Source: Marinobacter salsuginis (lineage in GTDB: Bacteria; Pseudomonadota; Gammaproteobacteria; Pseudomonadales; Oleiphilaceae). From it: a stretch of DNA of 64,000 nucleotides. The position numbers and the translations under genes are program-made. The stretch spans positions 2,294,001-2,358,000 of the forward strand of contig NZ_BGZH01000001.1 in assembly GCF_009617755.1 (NCBI RefSeq), in the 5' to 3' direction. Below, piece after piece: positions 1-8,263 of this stretch; the stretch's first letter is position 1; each line of letters starts with the position of its first letter. Under the pieces are notes generated by a model. The model ran no database searches and was not told where the DNA came from. It saw only the letters and a list, made by a program, of their open reading frames with translations.

Positions 1-1398
1 GATGCGGTCGGTGGCGTCATCCAGGCGTTCACCCTGGAACCGGAGGCCGGGCGCCAGGGTTGGGGCGAGCTGAAAGGCGGTTCCCATGAAACCCGTGAGG
101 TAACGGCCGGAATGGCTGGCCGGGAAGGCCGTTCGTCGTTCCTGGCCGGTGGCGTTTATTCGGATACCGATGGCACGAACTTGCGTGCTGGCGGCGAAGA
201 CAAAGGATTCCGGAACGCTGGGGGCCTGGCCAAATTGAGCCACAGCTTCGACCAGGGCGGCGGCGCAGGGCTGACGGTGTTCCAGTCTGAAGGTAATACC
301 GAGTTTGAAGGCGGTGATACCGATTTCCTGATCCGTGCCATGGGGCTGCATCTGGAAGCGGTTGCCAGTGACTACTGGCGCACACGGATCCAGTTCTCGG
401 AAGCCCGCGACGAACAGGATACCTTCGGAGCCAATCCCAGCACGTTCGACACCCTGTCTCGCTCCGCGCGCTGGGAAAACACCCTGACGGCCGGTGTTCA
501 TGAGCTGGTTCTGGGTACGGAGGTCATGCTTGACGAAGTCGATGGCACCAGCAACTTCACAGAGGACAGTCGGACCAACAGCGCGGTTTTCGGTCAGGGC
601 CGTTTGAACTTTGATGCCACCGATCTGATGCTCAGTCTGCGTCTGGATGACAACGAGGCCTATGGCAAAGAGGAGACTGGCGGTGTGGCCTTTGGTCACC
701 AGCTGGACCGCGCCCATCGCTTTCGCCTCAGCTATGCGACATCGTTCCGGGCACCCACCTTTAATGACCTTTACCTGACGGTGCCGTTCTACACCGGTAA
801 TCCTGAGCTCGATGCGGAAGAGGGGCAGATGGTCGAAGCCGGTTTCTCCGGGCGATATGACCAGTGGTACTGGGACATTGCGCTTTATCAGAACGACGTG
901 AAAGACCTGATTACCTACGTGTCGGACCCGGTGACCTTTGAGGGCACCATGGAAAACGTCGAGACGGCAAGAATCCGTGGCGTTGAGGTTTCTTCCGGTA
1001 TCGAGACGGCTGACTGGAATCTGGCGGCAGCAGTAACCTACGCGGATACCGAGAACCGCGATACCGGCGCCCGTTTACCACGCCGCGCGGAAAAGAACCT
1101 GCGTCTGGATATCGATCGCCTGTTCTCACAGTGGTCTGTGGGCGCCAGCTTTATTGCTGAGAGTGACCGCTACAATGATGCGGAAAATACCAGTCTGCTA
1201 CCGGGCTATGGCACGGTAGACCTGAGAGCGGCCTGGAACTTCCAGCCTGGCTGGTCGGCCTCGTTCAAGGTTGATAACGTGCTGGATCGTCGCTATGCCA
1301 CCAGCATCGGGTATGACAGTGCGACCTTCGCGCCCTTTGATTATCTGGCCGCCGGACGAACCTTCATGGCCTCGGTGCGCTATGATTTCCAGCAGTAA
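1..1398 (+). CDS. btuB: Vitamin B12 TonB-dependent outer-membrane receptor (5' truncated by window)
   Basis: Outer-membrane gated channel predicted to bind cobalamin and import it with TonB energy. The frame is open from base 1, and the first residues (DAVGGVIQAFT) match the conserved plug segment of BtuB-type receptors. The signal peptide, TonB box and roughly the first 120-150 residues therefore lie upstream of the window. The 465 visible residues are the plug end and a beta-barrel of alternating hydrophobic/aromatic strands ending in VRYDFQQ. It lies 30 bp before btuF and in line with btuCD, which supports B12 as ligand. A siderophore or cobinamide receptor is the alternative. A cobalamin riboswitch would be expected outside the window. 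Confidence 0.85.
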   Translation, partial: DAVGGVIQAFTLEPEAGRQGWGELKGGSHETREVTAGMAGREGRSSFLAGGVYSDTDGTNLRAGGEDKGFRNAGGLAKLSHSFDQGGGAGLTVFQSEGNTEFEGGDTDFLIRAMGLHLEAVASDYWRTRIQFSEARDEQDTFGANPSTFDTLSRSARWENTLTAGVHELVLGTEVMLDEVDGTSNFTEDSRTNSAVFGQGRLNFDATDLMLSLRLDDNEAYGKEETGGVAFGHQLDRAHRFRLSYATSFRAPTFNDLYLTVPFYTGNPELDAEEGQMVEAGFSGRYDQWYWDIALYQNDVKDLITYVSDPVTFEGTMENVETARIRGVEVSSGIETADWNLAAAVTYADTENRDTGARLPRRAEKNLRLDIDRLFSQWSVGASFIAESDRYNDAENTSLLPGYGTVDLRAAWNFQPGWSASFKVDNVLDRRYATSIGYDSATFAPFDYLAAGRTFMASVRYDFQQ

Positions 1399-1428
1399 AT
1401 TCATTGATCTGAGAGGCTTCCGCCCTCT

Positions 1429-2313
1429 ATGAGGCACCTCTGGCTCGCTGCACTGTGTGTACTGTCTCTGCTTGCGCCCTCGTTGGCGCAGGCCGAGGGA
1501 CCCTGCGCACGCGATGCACTGAACCAGAAGGTATGCCTGGCCGAGCCAGCGCAGCGTATTGTTTCTCTGTCACCGGGCGCCACGGAGCTGCTGTTCTCCG
1601 CCGGTGCCGGCGAAAAGGTCGTGGCGGCGAGTGCCTGGAGCGACTACCCGCCAGAGGCGGAGAACTTATCGCAGGTGGGTGACAGCAATCGTCTGGACCT
1701 CGAAGCGATCGTTTCGATGGCACCGGATCTGGTGGTGGCCTGGGTGGATGGCAATTCCCGCAGCCAGCTGGCACGGCTTTCGGGTCTTGGTATTCCGGTT
1801 CTCTGGCTTGCTCCGCGAACCTTCGACGACATTGCGATGGCAGTATCGGATCTGGCGTTGCTCACGGGCTCACCGGATCTCGGGAATGATCGGGCCGAAG
1901 CGTTTCGCGCAGAAATGGCCGGGCTGAAAGCCCGGTATGCCGATGCCAGACCGGTCAGGGTGTTCTATCAGATATGGGACCAGCCCCTGATGACCGTGAA
2001 CCGGGAAGAACTGATCAGCAAAGCCATAACCCTGTGCGGCGGCGTGAATGTGTTTGGCGAGCTGCCACGGCTGGTGCCCCGGATCAGCCGGGAGGCGGTG
2101 CTCGAAGCCAACCCCGAAGCCATTATCACGGCCGGCTCGTCGGATGACAGGCAATGGCTTGAGGCCTGGCGAGAGTTCCCGGGCCTTGCCGCGGTAGCCT
2201 CAGGCAACCTCTTCCTGGAACCACCCGATCTGCTGGCGCGCCCCACGCTACGTATGGCAGACGGCGCCAGGCACCTGTGCCAGACCCTGGAGCAGGCCCG
2301 TGCCAATCTCTAG
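1429..2313 (+). CDS. btuF: Periplasmic cobalamin-binding protein of ABC importer
   Basis: Periplasmic substrate-binding protein that hands cobalamin to BtuCD. It has 294 residues, with a signal peptide at about 1-22 ending ...SLAQA, then the class III (helical-backbone) fold typical of BtuF and iron-siderophore binders. Recognisable segments are RIVSLSPGATELLFSAG near the N-terminus, APDLVVAW at the end of the first lobe, and LCGGVNVF in the second lobe. The start has a GAGAGG site about 12 bp upstream. The gene overlaps btuC by 14 bp, so the two are probably translationally coupled. Related proteins bind Fe-siderophores, but the adjacent receptor and family details favour B12. Confidence 0.86.
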   Translation: MRHLWLAALCVLSLLAPSLAQAEGPCARDALNQKVCLAEPAQRIVSLSPGATELLFSAGAGEKVVAASAWSDYPPEAENLSQVGDSNRLDLEAIVSMAPDLVVAWVDGNSRSQLARLSGLGIPVLWLAPRTFDDIAMAVSDLALLTGSPDLGNDRAEAFRAEMAGLKARYADARPVRVFYQIWDQPLMTVNREELISKAITLCGGVNVFGELPRLVPRISREAVLEANPEAIITAGSSDDRQWLEAWREFPGLAAVASGNLFLEPPDLLARPTLRMADGARHLCQTLEQARANL

Positions 2314-3274
2314 CCCGTACAAACCGCTTTTTGTTCTGCTGCTGGCAGGGTTTATGGCGGCTCTGCTTTCCGTCAGTATCGGCAGCACCGCCATCGGTTT
2401 TGAAGACACTTTGCGAGTGATAACCGGCAGTGGCACTGAACTTCAGCAAACGCTGATTCTTGAATTGCGTCTGCCCCGCACCCTGAGTGCCTTTGCAACA
2501 GGCGGTTTGCTGGCCGTAGCCGGGGCTTTGATGCAGGTGTTGTTGCGAAATCCCCTGGCCGATCCTTACGTGCTCGGGTTGTCTGGCGGTGCCGCCGTGG
2601 GCGCGTTATTGGCCATGCTGGCCGGCGCTGCCGGTTTCCTGGTGTCCGGCTCCGCGTTTGCCGGTGCCATGCTGGCCACCTTGCTGGTGTTTGGTCTGGC
2701 CCACGGCAGTGGCAGCTGGACGCCCTCGCGGCTGTTGCTCACCGGCGTGGTGGTTGCCGCCGGCTGGGGCGCCATCATCACACTGATCCTCTCGATGACC
2801 CCGGCCAGTCGATTACCGGGCATGCTGTACTGGCTGATGGGCGATCTTTCCAATGCAGCCACGCCCTGGCCGGGACTGACTATTCTTGTGGCCGTGTGCC
2901 TGATGGTGTTTCCGCTGGGCCGGGCCCTGAACGTGTTGGCCCGGGGTTCCCTGCAGGCGGCGGCCCTCGGTGTCTCGGTACGGCCTCTTGAATGGTCGAT
3001 TTACCTGATGGCCAGCCTTTTGACCGCCACGGCCGTCACCATGGCCGGTTCCGTAGGCTTTGTAGGTCTGGTGGTGCCCCACATGTTGCGGCTGGTGCTG
3101 GGCAACGACCAGCGGCTGATTCTGCCAGCCTGCGCACTGGCCGGCGGCACGCTTCTGGTGCTGGCGGACACGCTGGCGCGGGTGGTCATCGCCCCGGAAC
3201 AGTTGCCGGTGGGCGTGATCACCGCGCTGATCGGTGTGCCAACCTTCCTGTACCTGCTGTATCGGAGCCGATGA
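2300..3274 (+). CDS. btuC: FecCD-family ABC permease for cobalamin import
   Basis: Inner-membrane permease of the FecCD/BtuC family, expected to form a homodimeric channel with BtuD. It has 324 residues with about ten hydrophobic helices. Family marks include RLPRTLSAFATGGLLAVAG near residue 55, the segment NPLADPYVLGLSGGA, and GSVGFVGLVVPHMLRL in the second half, which contacts the ATPase. Translation probably begins at a GTG inside the end of btuF, preceded by GGAG within the btuF coding region. It overlaps the next gene as ATGA. The family also moves ferric siderophores and haem; B12 is inferred from the btuB and btuF neighbours. Confidence 0.86.
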   Translation: MPISSPYKPLFVLLLAGFMAALLSVSIGSTAIGFEDTLRVITGSGTELQQTLILELRLPRTLSAFATGGLLAVAGALMQVLLRNPLADPYVLGLSGGAAVGALLAMLAGAAGFLVSGSAFAGAMLATLLVFGLAHGSGSWTPSRLLLTGVVVAAGWGAIITLILSMTPASRLPGMLYWLMGDLSNAATPWPGLTILVAVCLMVFPLGRALNVLARGSLQAAALGVSVRPLEWSIYLMASLLTATAVTMAGSVGFVGLVVPHMLRLVLGNDQRLILPACALAGGTLLVLADTLARVVIAPEQLPVGVITALIGVPTFLYLLYRSR

Positions 3275-4038
3275 TGACACGCCTGGCCACCGAAGCGCTG
3301 ATCATCGATATTCCCGGGCGAGCCTCAGGCTCCCCCCTGAATCTGGCCATAGAGCCCGGGCAGGTCTGGGGCGTGCTTGGCCCCAACGGCGTGGGTAAAA
3401 CCACCTTGCTCCATACCCTGGCAGGATTGCGGGAGCCCAGAAGCGGGCAACTGCTGCTCGACGACACCCCGCTACACGACATCCGCCGCAAGATTGTCTC
3501 GCAGCGGATGGGGCTGGTGTTCCAGGACCGGCAGGATGGATTCCCGGCCACGGTCCTTGAGACCGCCCTTATCGGCCGCCACCCCTGGTTATCCCCCTGG
3601 CAGATGGAGAGTGGCGAGGATCTCGCGATTGCCGAAAAAGCGCTGGGAGCGTTGGACGTCATCCACCTGAAGGATCGCCTGGTGAACACCCTCTCCGGCG
3701 GCGAACGCCAACGGGTCGCCATTGCCACCCTGATGACCCAAAGCCCGGAAATCTGGCTCCTCGACGAGCCGACCAATCACCTGGATTTACAACACCAGAC
3801 CGCCGTTATGAAGCTGCTTCGCCAACAAGCGGCGGAGGGCAAGGCAATCTTCATGTGCCTGCACGACCTGAACCTGGCCGCCCGATGGTGCGACCAGATC
3901 CTCCTCCTGTACCCCGATGGCCAGGCCTGCTGGGGCCCGGCGCGCGACATGCTGGTAACCTCTGCACTTGAGAGCCTGTTTGGTCAGCGTTTGCTATCTG
4001 CCGAACTGGATGGCTTTCCGGTGTTTGTGCCGGGCTAG
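3271..4038 (+). CDS. btuD: ABC transporter ATP-binding protein for cobalamin import
   Basis: Cytoplasmic ATPase driving the B12 importer. It has 255 residues with all motifs: Walker A GPNGVGKTT, Q-loop VFQDRQ, signature LSGGERQR, Walker B IWLLDEPTNHLD and switch His in CLHDLNLA. The ATG at 3271 overlaps the btuC stop as ATGA, with a second ATG directly after it. The open frame extends upstream of 3271, but that part lies wholly inside btuC and has no support. It is the last gene of the btuBFCD group; 69 bp separate it from the next gene, with only a weak GAGGC/GCCTC hairpin and no T tract. Confidence 0.87.
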   Translation: MMTRLATEALIIDIPGRASGSPLNLAIEPGQVWGVLGPNGVGKTTLLHTLAGLREPRSGQLLLDDTPLHDIRRKIVSQRMGLVFQDRQDGFPATVLETALIGRHPWLSPWQMESGEDLAIAEKALGALDVIHLKDRLVNTLSGGERQRVAIATLMTQSPEIWLLDEPTNHLDLQHQTAVMKLLRQQAAEGKAIFMCLHDLNLAARWCDQILLLYPDGQACWGPARDMLVTSALESLFGQRLLSAELDGFPVFVPG

Positions 4039-4107
4039 ATTGCGAGGCTTTATCCACGCCTCAGTTACTGGTTATATAGTCACTACATTCCCAACAAGGC
4101 CATCACC

Positions 4108-4956
4108 ATGACGTCCCCACTTGTAACCACCGACTGGCTGCAGGAAAACCTCGATAACGACCGTTTGGTGTTGATCGACGCGAGTATGGCCACGGTGATT
4201 GGCAAGGAGCCGATCGTTTACGACCAGCCGGTGTGGATACCGGGGAGCTACAAGATCGACCTTGAAGGAACGCTCTGCGATACCGAATCGCCCCAGCTCC
4301 ATGCGTTTCCAACCGAAGACCAGTTCACGCAGGAAGTGCGCAGACTGGGGATAACGCCCGAAAGCATGGTGGTGCTCTATGACAACCAGGGAATCTACTC
4401 AGCGCCCCGGGCCTGGTGGATTCTGCGGTCGATGGGCCTGGACAATGTTTTCGTGCTGGATGGTGGCCTGCCTCTGTGGCTGGCGGAGGGGCGTGAAACG
4501 GTGTCGGCTCCGGTTCAAGAAGCGGCTTCTTCCGGCTCCTTGTCGGGCCGTCTGGATCGTGAACGGGTTCGGGATTCCGCGTTCGTGTATCAGCACCTGG
4601 ACGACGAGCAAGTCTCGGTAATTGATGCGAGATCCCGGGCGCGGTTCCTGGCTCAGGCCCCGGAGCCCCGCCCGGGCGTGCGCGGCGGCCGTATACCGAA
4701 CTCTCTCAACCTGCCGTTTACCGAGGTGCTGGATGGTTACCGGTTCAAACCGGTCAGTGAGCTGAAAACAACGTTCAACCAGCTTGCGCCGAATCTTCAG
4801 CCTGGAAACGGGCATCAACTGGTGTTTTCCTGCGGCTCCGGCATCACCGCCTGCATCATTCTGCTGGCGGCGGAGCTGGCCGGGTATGACCAGCTCTCTC
4901 TATACGATGGTTCCTGGGCGGACTGGGGCAGCGACGAATCTCTGCCGGTGGCTTGA
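4108..4956 (+). CDS. sseA: 3-mercaptopyruvate/thiosulfate sulfurtransferase, two rhodanese domains
   Basis: Cytoplasmic enzyme that moves sulfane sulfur from mercaptopyruvate (or thiosulfate) to a thiol or cyanide acceptor. It has 282 residues in two tandem rhodanese domains. The N-terminal one is inactive (YDNQGIYSAPRAWW, no Cys at the catalytic site). The C-terminal one carries catalytic Cys242 in SCGSGITAC. A CGSG(I/V)TA loop is typical of the mercaptopyruvate branch, whereas thiosulfate enzymes usually have CRxGxx. The start is supported by AAGG about 10 bp upstream. It appears monocistronic and faces the cytochrome b561 gene. Confidence 0.88.
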   Translation: MTSPLVTTDWLQENLDNDRLVLIDASMATVIGKEPIVYDQPVWIPGSYKIDLEGTLCDTESPQLHAFPTEDQFTQEVRRLGITPESMVVLYDNQGIYSAPRAWWILRSMGLDNVFVLDGGLPLWLAEGRETVSAPVQEAASSGSLSGRLDRERVRDSAFVYQHLDDEQVSVIDARSRARFLAQAPEPRPGVRGGRIPNSLNLPFTEVLDGYRFKPVSELKTTFNQLAPNLQPGNGHQLVFSCGSGITACIILLAAELAGYDQLSLYDGSWADWGSDESLPVA

Positions 4957-4986
4957 GCCAGGAGGGTTTTCGTGTATTACGGGCTG

Positions 4987-5511
4987 TCAGGCCATGCGCT
5001 TCATGATTCGGTCGCCCAGCAGGTACTGGTGCGCCAGGGCAGCCGCCACGTGTAGGCCAATCATTACCCACAACACGTTGGCCAGTAATTCGTGCACGTC
5101 TTCGCCGCTCTCTTCCAGCCATTCCGTTTCCGGACCGTAGCCAAAGACTGTCCAGCCGAAAAAGGTAACCGGATCGCCTTCACCGAGGGACGTCGCCAGG
5201 CCTGACAGCGGCATCAGAATCATCAGGGCGTAAAGCGCCAGGTGTCCCAGTTTGGCCATGGTTGCCCAGTGTGCCGGTGGTGACAGACGTGCCCGGTTAA
5301 GCCAGCGCCACAGGCCGCGAAAGATCACCAGCCCGAAGATGGTCAGGCCCAGGCTCTGGTGCCAGGCCATCAACGACGCCTCGGAGAGGGAATGTTCCAA
5401 AGCCTCAAACCAGACTTCGCTGGCAAGCATGACCAGCAGCAGAACCGCCATGATCCAGTGCACAGCCCGGGAAACGGCACCATAGCGGTCGTCAGCGTCC
5501 ATCAATGTCAT
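4987..5511 (-). CDS. Cytochrome b561 family membrane protein
   Basis: Small di-haem b-type cytochrome of the inner membrane, expected to pass electrons between the quinone pool and a periplasmic partner (CybB/YodB family; E. coli CybB is a superoxide:quinone oxidoreductase). It has 174 residues and four helices. Likely haem ligands are His18 (AVHWIM), His51 (WHQSLG), His140 (EDVHELLA) and His154 (GLHVAAALAHQ), matching the family's four-His pattern. It lies just downstream, on the same strand, of the gene for the small acidic secreted protein, 63 bp away, so the two may be cotranscribed. Confidence 0.85.
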   Translation of the reverse strand: MTLMDADDRYGAVSRAVHWIMAVLLLVMLASEVWFEALEHSLSEASLMAWHQSLGLTIFGLVIFRGLWRWLNRARLSPPAHWATMAKLGHLALYALMILMPLSGLATSLGEGDPVTFFGWTVFGYGPETEWLEESGEDVHELLANVLWVMIGLHVAAALAHQYLLGDRIMKRMA

Positions 5512-5574
5512 CGTGATTCTCCTTGATCAAATGATGGCGGGGCACCCTCCGGGCCCCGCGCCTGCTGATGGTGA

Positions 5575-5928
5575 TCAGCTCCGGTGTCCGCCGCGAACCG
5601 GGGCGCCGTACTGGTTGAACTCATGCTCCCGGATCAGATTCTGCTCGGCATCTCGCAGCTGAACCCGGTAGGTGCCATCGGTTGTTTCCTCAACGGACAC
5701 TTCCACGCCGGGGCCGAAGCGTCTCAATGCCTGGCCATAGGCCATGATGCGCATTTCTTCGGTGCTGTACTGTTTGAGATCGGAACCCATGGCTTTGCCG
5801 TGGTGGCGATTCTCGTAACGATCGTCACAGTCACCCCGCCCGTAGTCGTCATCGGCAGACGCAAGTAGTGGCGTGGCGCTGAGCAGTGCAGCGATGGAGA
5901 GAGCTGCAATGGTGGTCGTTTTCTTCAT
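5575..5928 (-). CDS. Small secreted acidic/His-rich protein, PepSY-like C-terminus
   Basis: Exported protein of unknown function, 117 residues. Signal peptide at about 1-25 (MKKTTTIAALSIAALL... ending LLASA), then an Asp/Arg/His-rich stretch (DDDYGRGDCDDRYENRHHG) and a compact C-terminal part (VEVSVEETTDGTYRVQLRD) with a PepSY-like look. I chose the ATG at 5928 because GGGAG precedes it and the signal peptide begins there. The frame extends 41 codons further but that part lies in the promoter region. It is divergent from a two-component system whose sensor loop is also Asp/His-rich. This arrangement recalls periplasmic accessory proteins such as CpxP. The function is inferred only from context. 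Confidence 0.75.
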   Translation of the reverse strand: MKKTTTIAALSIAALLSATPLLASADDDYGRGDCDDRYENRHHGKAMGSDLKQYSTEEMRIMAYGQALRRFGPGVEVSVEETTDGTYRVQLRDAEQNLIREHEFNQYGAPVRGGHRS

Positions 5929-6146
5929 GGTCGAACTCCCTGGTTGGTGAAACCCATGACGGAATGTCATCGTTGGTCGGGAGTTATTGCACCAAGGAAA
6001 CGTCGCAGAATTGTCTCGGTGACCCATCGAGTTTGTCGCAACTTGTCGCAAGGCCGGGATTTGCGACGGTTTTTGACAAGATCGCGCCCATTGGGAAACT
6101 CGACTCCCCTATAATCGGGGCAGACGGTAATCCAACGGAGTAACGA
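5929..6146. promoter_or_regulatory. Divergent promoter region with tandem TTGTCGCA repeats
   Basis: This 218 bp region separates the secreted-protein gene from the response-regulator gene. It holds TTGTCGCA twice in direct repeat with a 10 bp period (6033-6040 and 6043-6050), the pattern bound by OmpR/PhoB-family dimers. Related copies are GTCGCAG near 6002 and an inverted TTGCGAC at 6061. A perfect -10 hexamer TATAAT lies at 6110-6115, framed by CCCC and GGGG, for the rightward operon. No -35 at proper spacing is seen, which fits an activator-dependent promoter. Binding by the adjacent regulator is inferred. Confidence 0.55.
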
Positions 6147-6872
6147 GTGAGCGACTCTCCCACCATTCTGGTCGTCGATGACCATCGAGACATTCGCGAT
6201 CTGGTCGGCCGCTATCTGCAGGAGCATGGTCTGCGGGTGCTGCTGGCGGATGGCGGCGATGCCATGAAGCGCCAGCTGCGACAGCAGTCCGTCGATCTGG
6301 TTGTGCTGGACATCATGATGCCCGGCGACGATGGCCTCACCCTCTGCCGTTACCTTCGCGAGCACACCGAATTGCCGGTGATACTGCTCACTGCCATGAG
6401 CGAGGAAACCGATCGCATCGTCGGCCTGGAAATGGGCGCAGACGATTACCTCACCAAACCCTTCAACCCCCGAGAGCTGTTGGCGCGCATAAAAGCGGTT
6501 CTGCGCCGGACCACAGCGCTACCACCGCAACGCAGCCCCATGGCCGGGCAGTGCCTGACGTTCGAAGGCTGGACGCTGGATGTGGACCGTCATCAGCTCA
6601 TCGATCCCGAGGGTGTCGAAGTTTCACTGAGTACCGCCGAATATAAACTGTTGCTCGCCTTCCTGGAGCACGCCGGCCGCGTGTTGTCCCGCGATCAGCT
6701 GATGGATCTGACCCTCGGCAGAGAGGCGGATGCCTTTGATCGAAGCATTGATAATCATGTCAGCCGCCTGCGCCGAAAGATCGATCCGGACGCCCGCAGC
6801 CCCAAGCTGATCAAGACGATCTGGGGCGGTGGCTACCAGTGGATCGCACCGGTCGAAGGGGCTGAGCAATGA
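6147..6872 (+). CDS. OmpR-family DNA-binding response regulator
   Basis: Two-component response regulator, 241 residues: receiver domain at about 6-120 with acidic pocket Asp11/Asp12, phospho-acceptor Asp55 (LVVLDIMMPG) and Lys104 (TKPF), then a winged-helix DNA-binding domain at about 140-235 (ending LIKTIWGGGYQW). It starts at GTG 6147 after an AACGGAG site. It overlaps the kinase gene by ATGA, so the pair is coupled. The overall sequence resembles the OmpR subgroup. Its likely targets are the tandem repeats in its own upstream region and the divergent secreted-protein gene. Confidence 0.88.
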   Translation: MSDSPTILVVDDHRDIRDLVGRYLQEHGLRVLLADGGDAMKRQLRQQSVDLVVLDIMMPGDDGLTLCRYLREHTELPVILLTAMSEETDRIVGLEMGADDYLTKPFNPRELLARIKAVLRRTTALPPQRSPMAGQCLTFEGWTLDVDRHQLIDPEGVEVSLSTAEYKLLLAFLEHAGRVLSRDQLMDLTLGREADAFDRSIDNHVSRLRRKIDPDARSPKLIKTIWGGGYQWIAPVEGAEQ

Positions 6873-8263
6873 GACTCTGGCCAAGGCGCGCCGGTGGGCA
6901 GCTGGCGCTGTTGCTGATTCTGGTGCTGCTGGTGGCCCAGGTTATCACCATCGTTATTCTGGCGGGTGAACGCCAGGGTGCGCTGCGCAGTGCGGGCCTG
7001 GAACACGTCCTCCAACGGGTTTCTGATGGCTACACCTTGGCTGATACCACGGATCCGGAACGTCAGGAGCGTATCCTGCGGGCACTCTCCAGCCCGACCC
7101 TGCGGCTTTCCATCGATCCTGAGCCCTATCTGACCGAGGACCAGGCCTCCGGCATGACGCGCCGGCTGGCCGGGGAGCTGGGGTTGCCCGTTGAGCAGGT
7201 TCGAACGGCTATGGAGGCGGACGAGGATGACTGCCGGCCCGATCGCGATGACCACCGGAAACGTGAGCGGCATGACGATGAGGATGATGAGCACCATGAA
7301 TATGACGAACATCGGGATGAACGGCATGAATGCCCCCCAGTCCTGGGGGTTTCCCTGGCCATGTCCTCTGGCCAGTGGTTCAACGCCCAAGCGAGGCCAC
7401 CAGCGCCTTCCTGGCTCTGGCTAAAGGCCACGCTCACCAGCGTCGGGATTACCGCCGTGCTGCTCACGCTGACCCTGTTGCTGGCGGTCCGTCGAATTCT
7501 GAGGCCAATGAATGAGCTGAGCCGGGCCGCCCATGCATTCGGACGGGGGGAGAAAGTCCGGGTTCCAGAAAAAGGGCCCGAGGATGTTCGTGAGGTTACC
7601 CGCGCCTTCAACCAGATGCAGGACCAGGTTGGCCGCGCCCAGGAAGACCGGGCAAGACTGCTGGCGGCTCTGGCCCATGACCTCAGGACACCCATCACCT
7701 CCATGCGGCTGCGGGTGGAAATGCTGCCGGAAGGCGAGGACAGGGATCGCCTTCTGGATGCCCTCCGGGAGATGCAGCATCTGGCCGAGGCCACCCTCGA
7801 CTTCATCCGGGGCAGCACCACCGAACAGCACCGCCGCTATGATCTGGCCACCCTGCTGGACAGTCTATGTGGCGATCTCCAGGAAATGGGCCTGGCGGTT
7901 CACTGCGAAGAAAGCCCGAGATGTGTTCTCCAGGGACAGCCCGAGGCCGTCAAACGTGCCCTGCGCAATTTGATTGAGAACGCGGTTAATTATGGCGAGC
8001 AGGCTGAAGTAACACTGGCAACAACGGACACCGAAGCGGTTGTGACGATTGTTGATCAGGGGCCGGGTATTCCTGAAGTGGAACGGGAACGGGTTTTCGA
8101 ACCCTTTTACCGGTTGGAACACTCGCGCAGCCGTGAGACCGGTGGCGCTGGCCTCGGTCTGGCCATCGCCCGCACGCTGATCCGGGGTATGGGCGGCGAC
8201 ATCCATTTTGACGCCGGCCCAGACGGCAAAGGCCTCAAGGTGTCAGTCACTTTGCCGCTTTAA
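6869..8263 (+). CDS. Sensor histidine kinase with Asp/Glu/His-rich periplasmic loop
   Basis: Inner-membrane kinase for the preceding regulator, 464 residues: helix 11-32, periplasmic loop about 33-185, helix 186-207, HAMP about 208-260, H-box with His270 (ALAHDLRTPITSM), and a catalytic ATPase domain (NLIENAVNYG, DQGPGIP, GAGLGLAIA). The unusual part is residues 117-154, about 38 residues almost wholly Asp, Glu, His and Arg and bracketed by Cys122 and Cys155. This suggests a metal- or cation-binding sensor patch, possibly closed by a disulfide. The family is EnvZ/OmpR-like. The last 4 bp overlap the end of the convergent glycosyltransferase gene. Confidence 0.87.
   Translation: MRLWPRRAGGQLALLLILVLLVAQVITIVILAGERQGALRSAGLEHVLQRVSDGYTLADTTDPERQERILRALSSPTLRLSIDPEPYLTEDQASGMTRRLAGELGLPVEQVRTAMEADEDDCRPDRDDHRKRERHDDEDDEHHEYDEHRDERHECPPVLGVSLAMSSGQWFNAQARPPAPSWLWLKATLTSVGITAVLLTLTLLLAVRRILRPMNELSRAAHAFGRGEKVRVPEKGPEDVREVTRAFNQMQDQVGRAQEDRARLLAALAHDLRTPITSMRLRVEMLPEGEDRDRLLDALREMQHLAEATLDFIRGSTTEQHRRYDLATLLDSLCGDLQEMGLAVHCEESPRCVLQGQPEAVKRALRNLIENAVNYGEQAEVTLATTDTEAVVTIVDQGPGIPEVERERVFEPFYRLEHSRSRETGGAGLGLAIARTLIRGMGGDIHFDAGPDGKGLKVSVTLPL

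Noticed and set aside
2992..3270. Upstream extension of btuD
   Set aside because: Lies within btuC in another frame; the ATGA overlap at 3271 is the normal start.
4039..4107. Terminator after btuD (GAGGC/GCCTC)
   Set aside because: Only 5 bp stem and no T tract.
6073..6115. TTGACA plus TATAAT as a sigma70 promoter
   Set aside because: The hexamers are 31 bp apart, far beyond the 16-18 bp needed.
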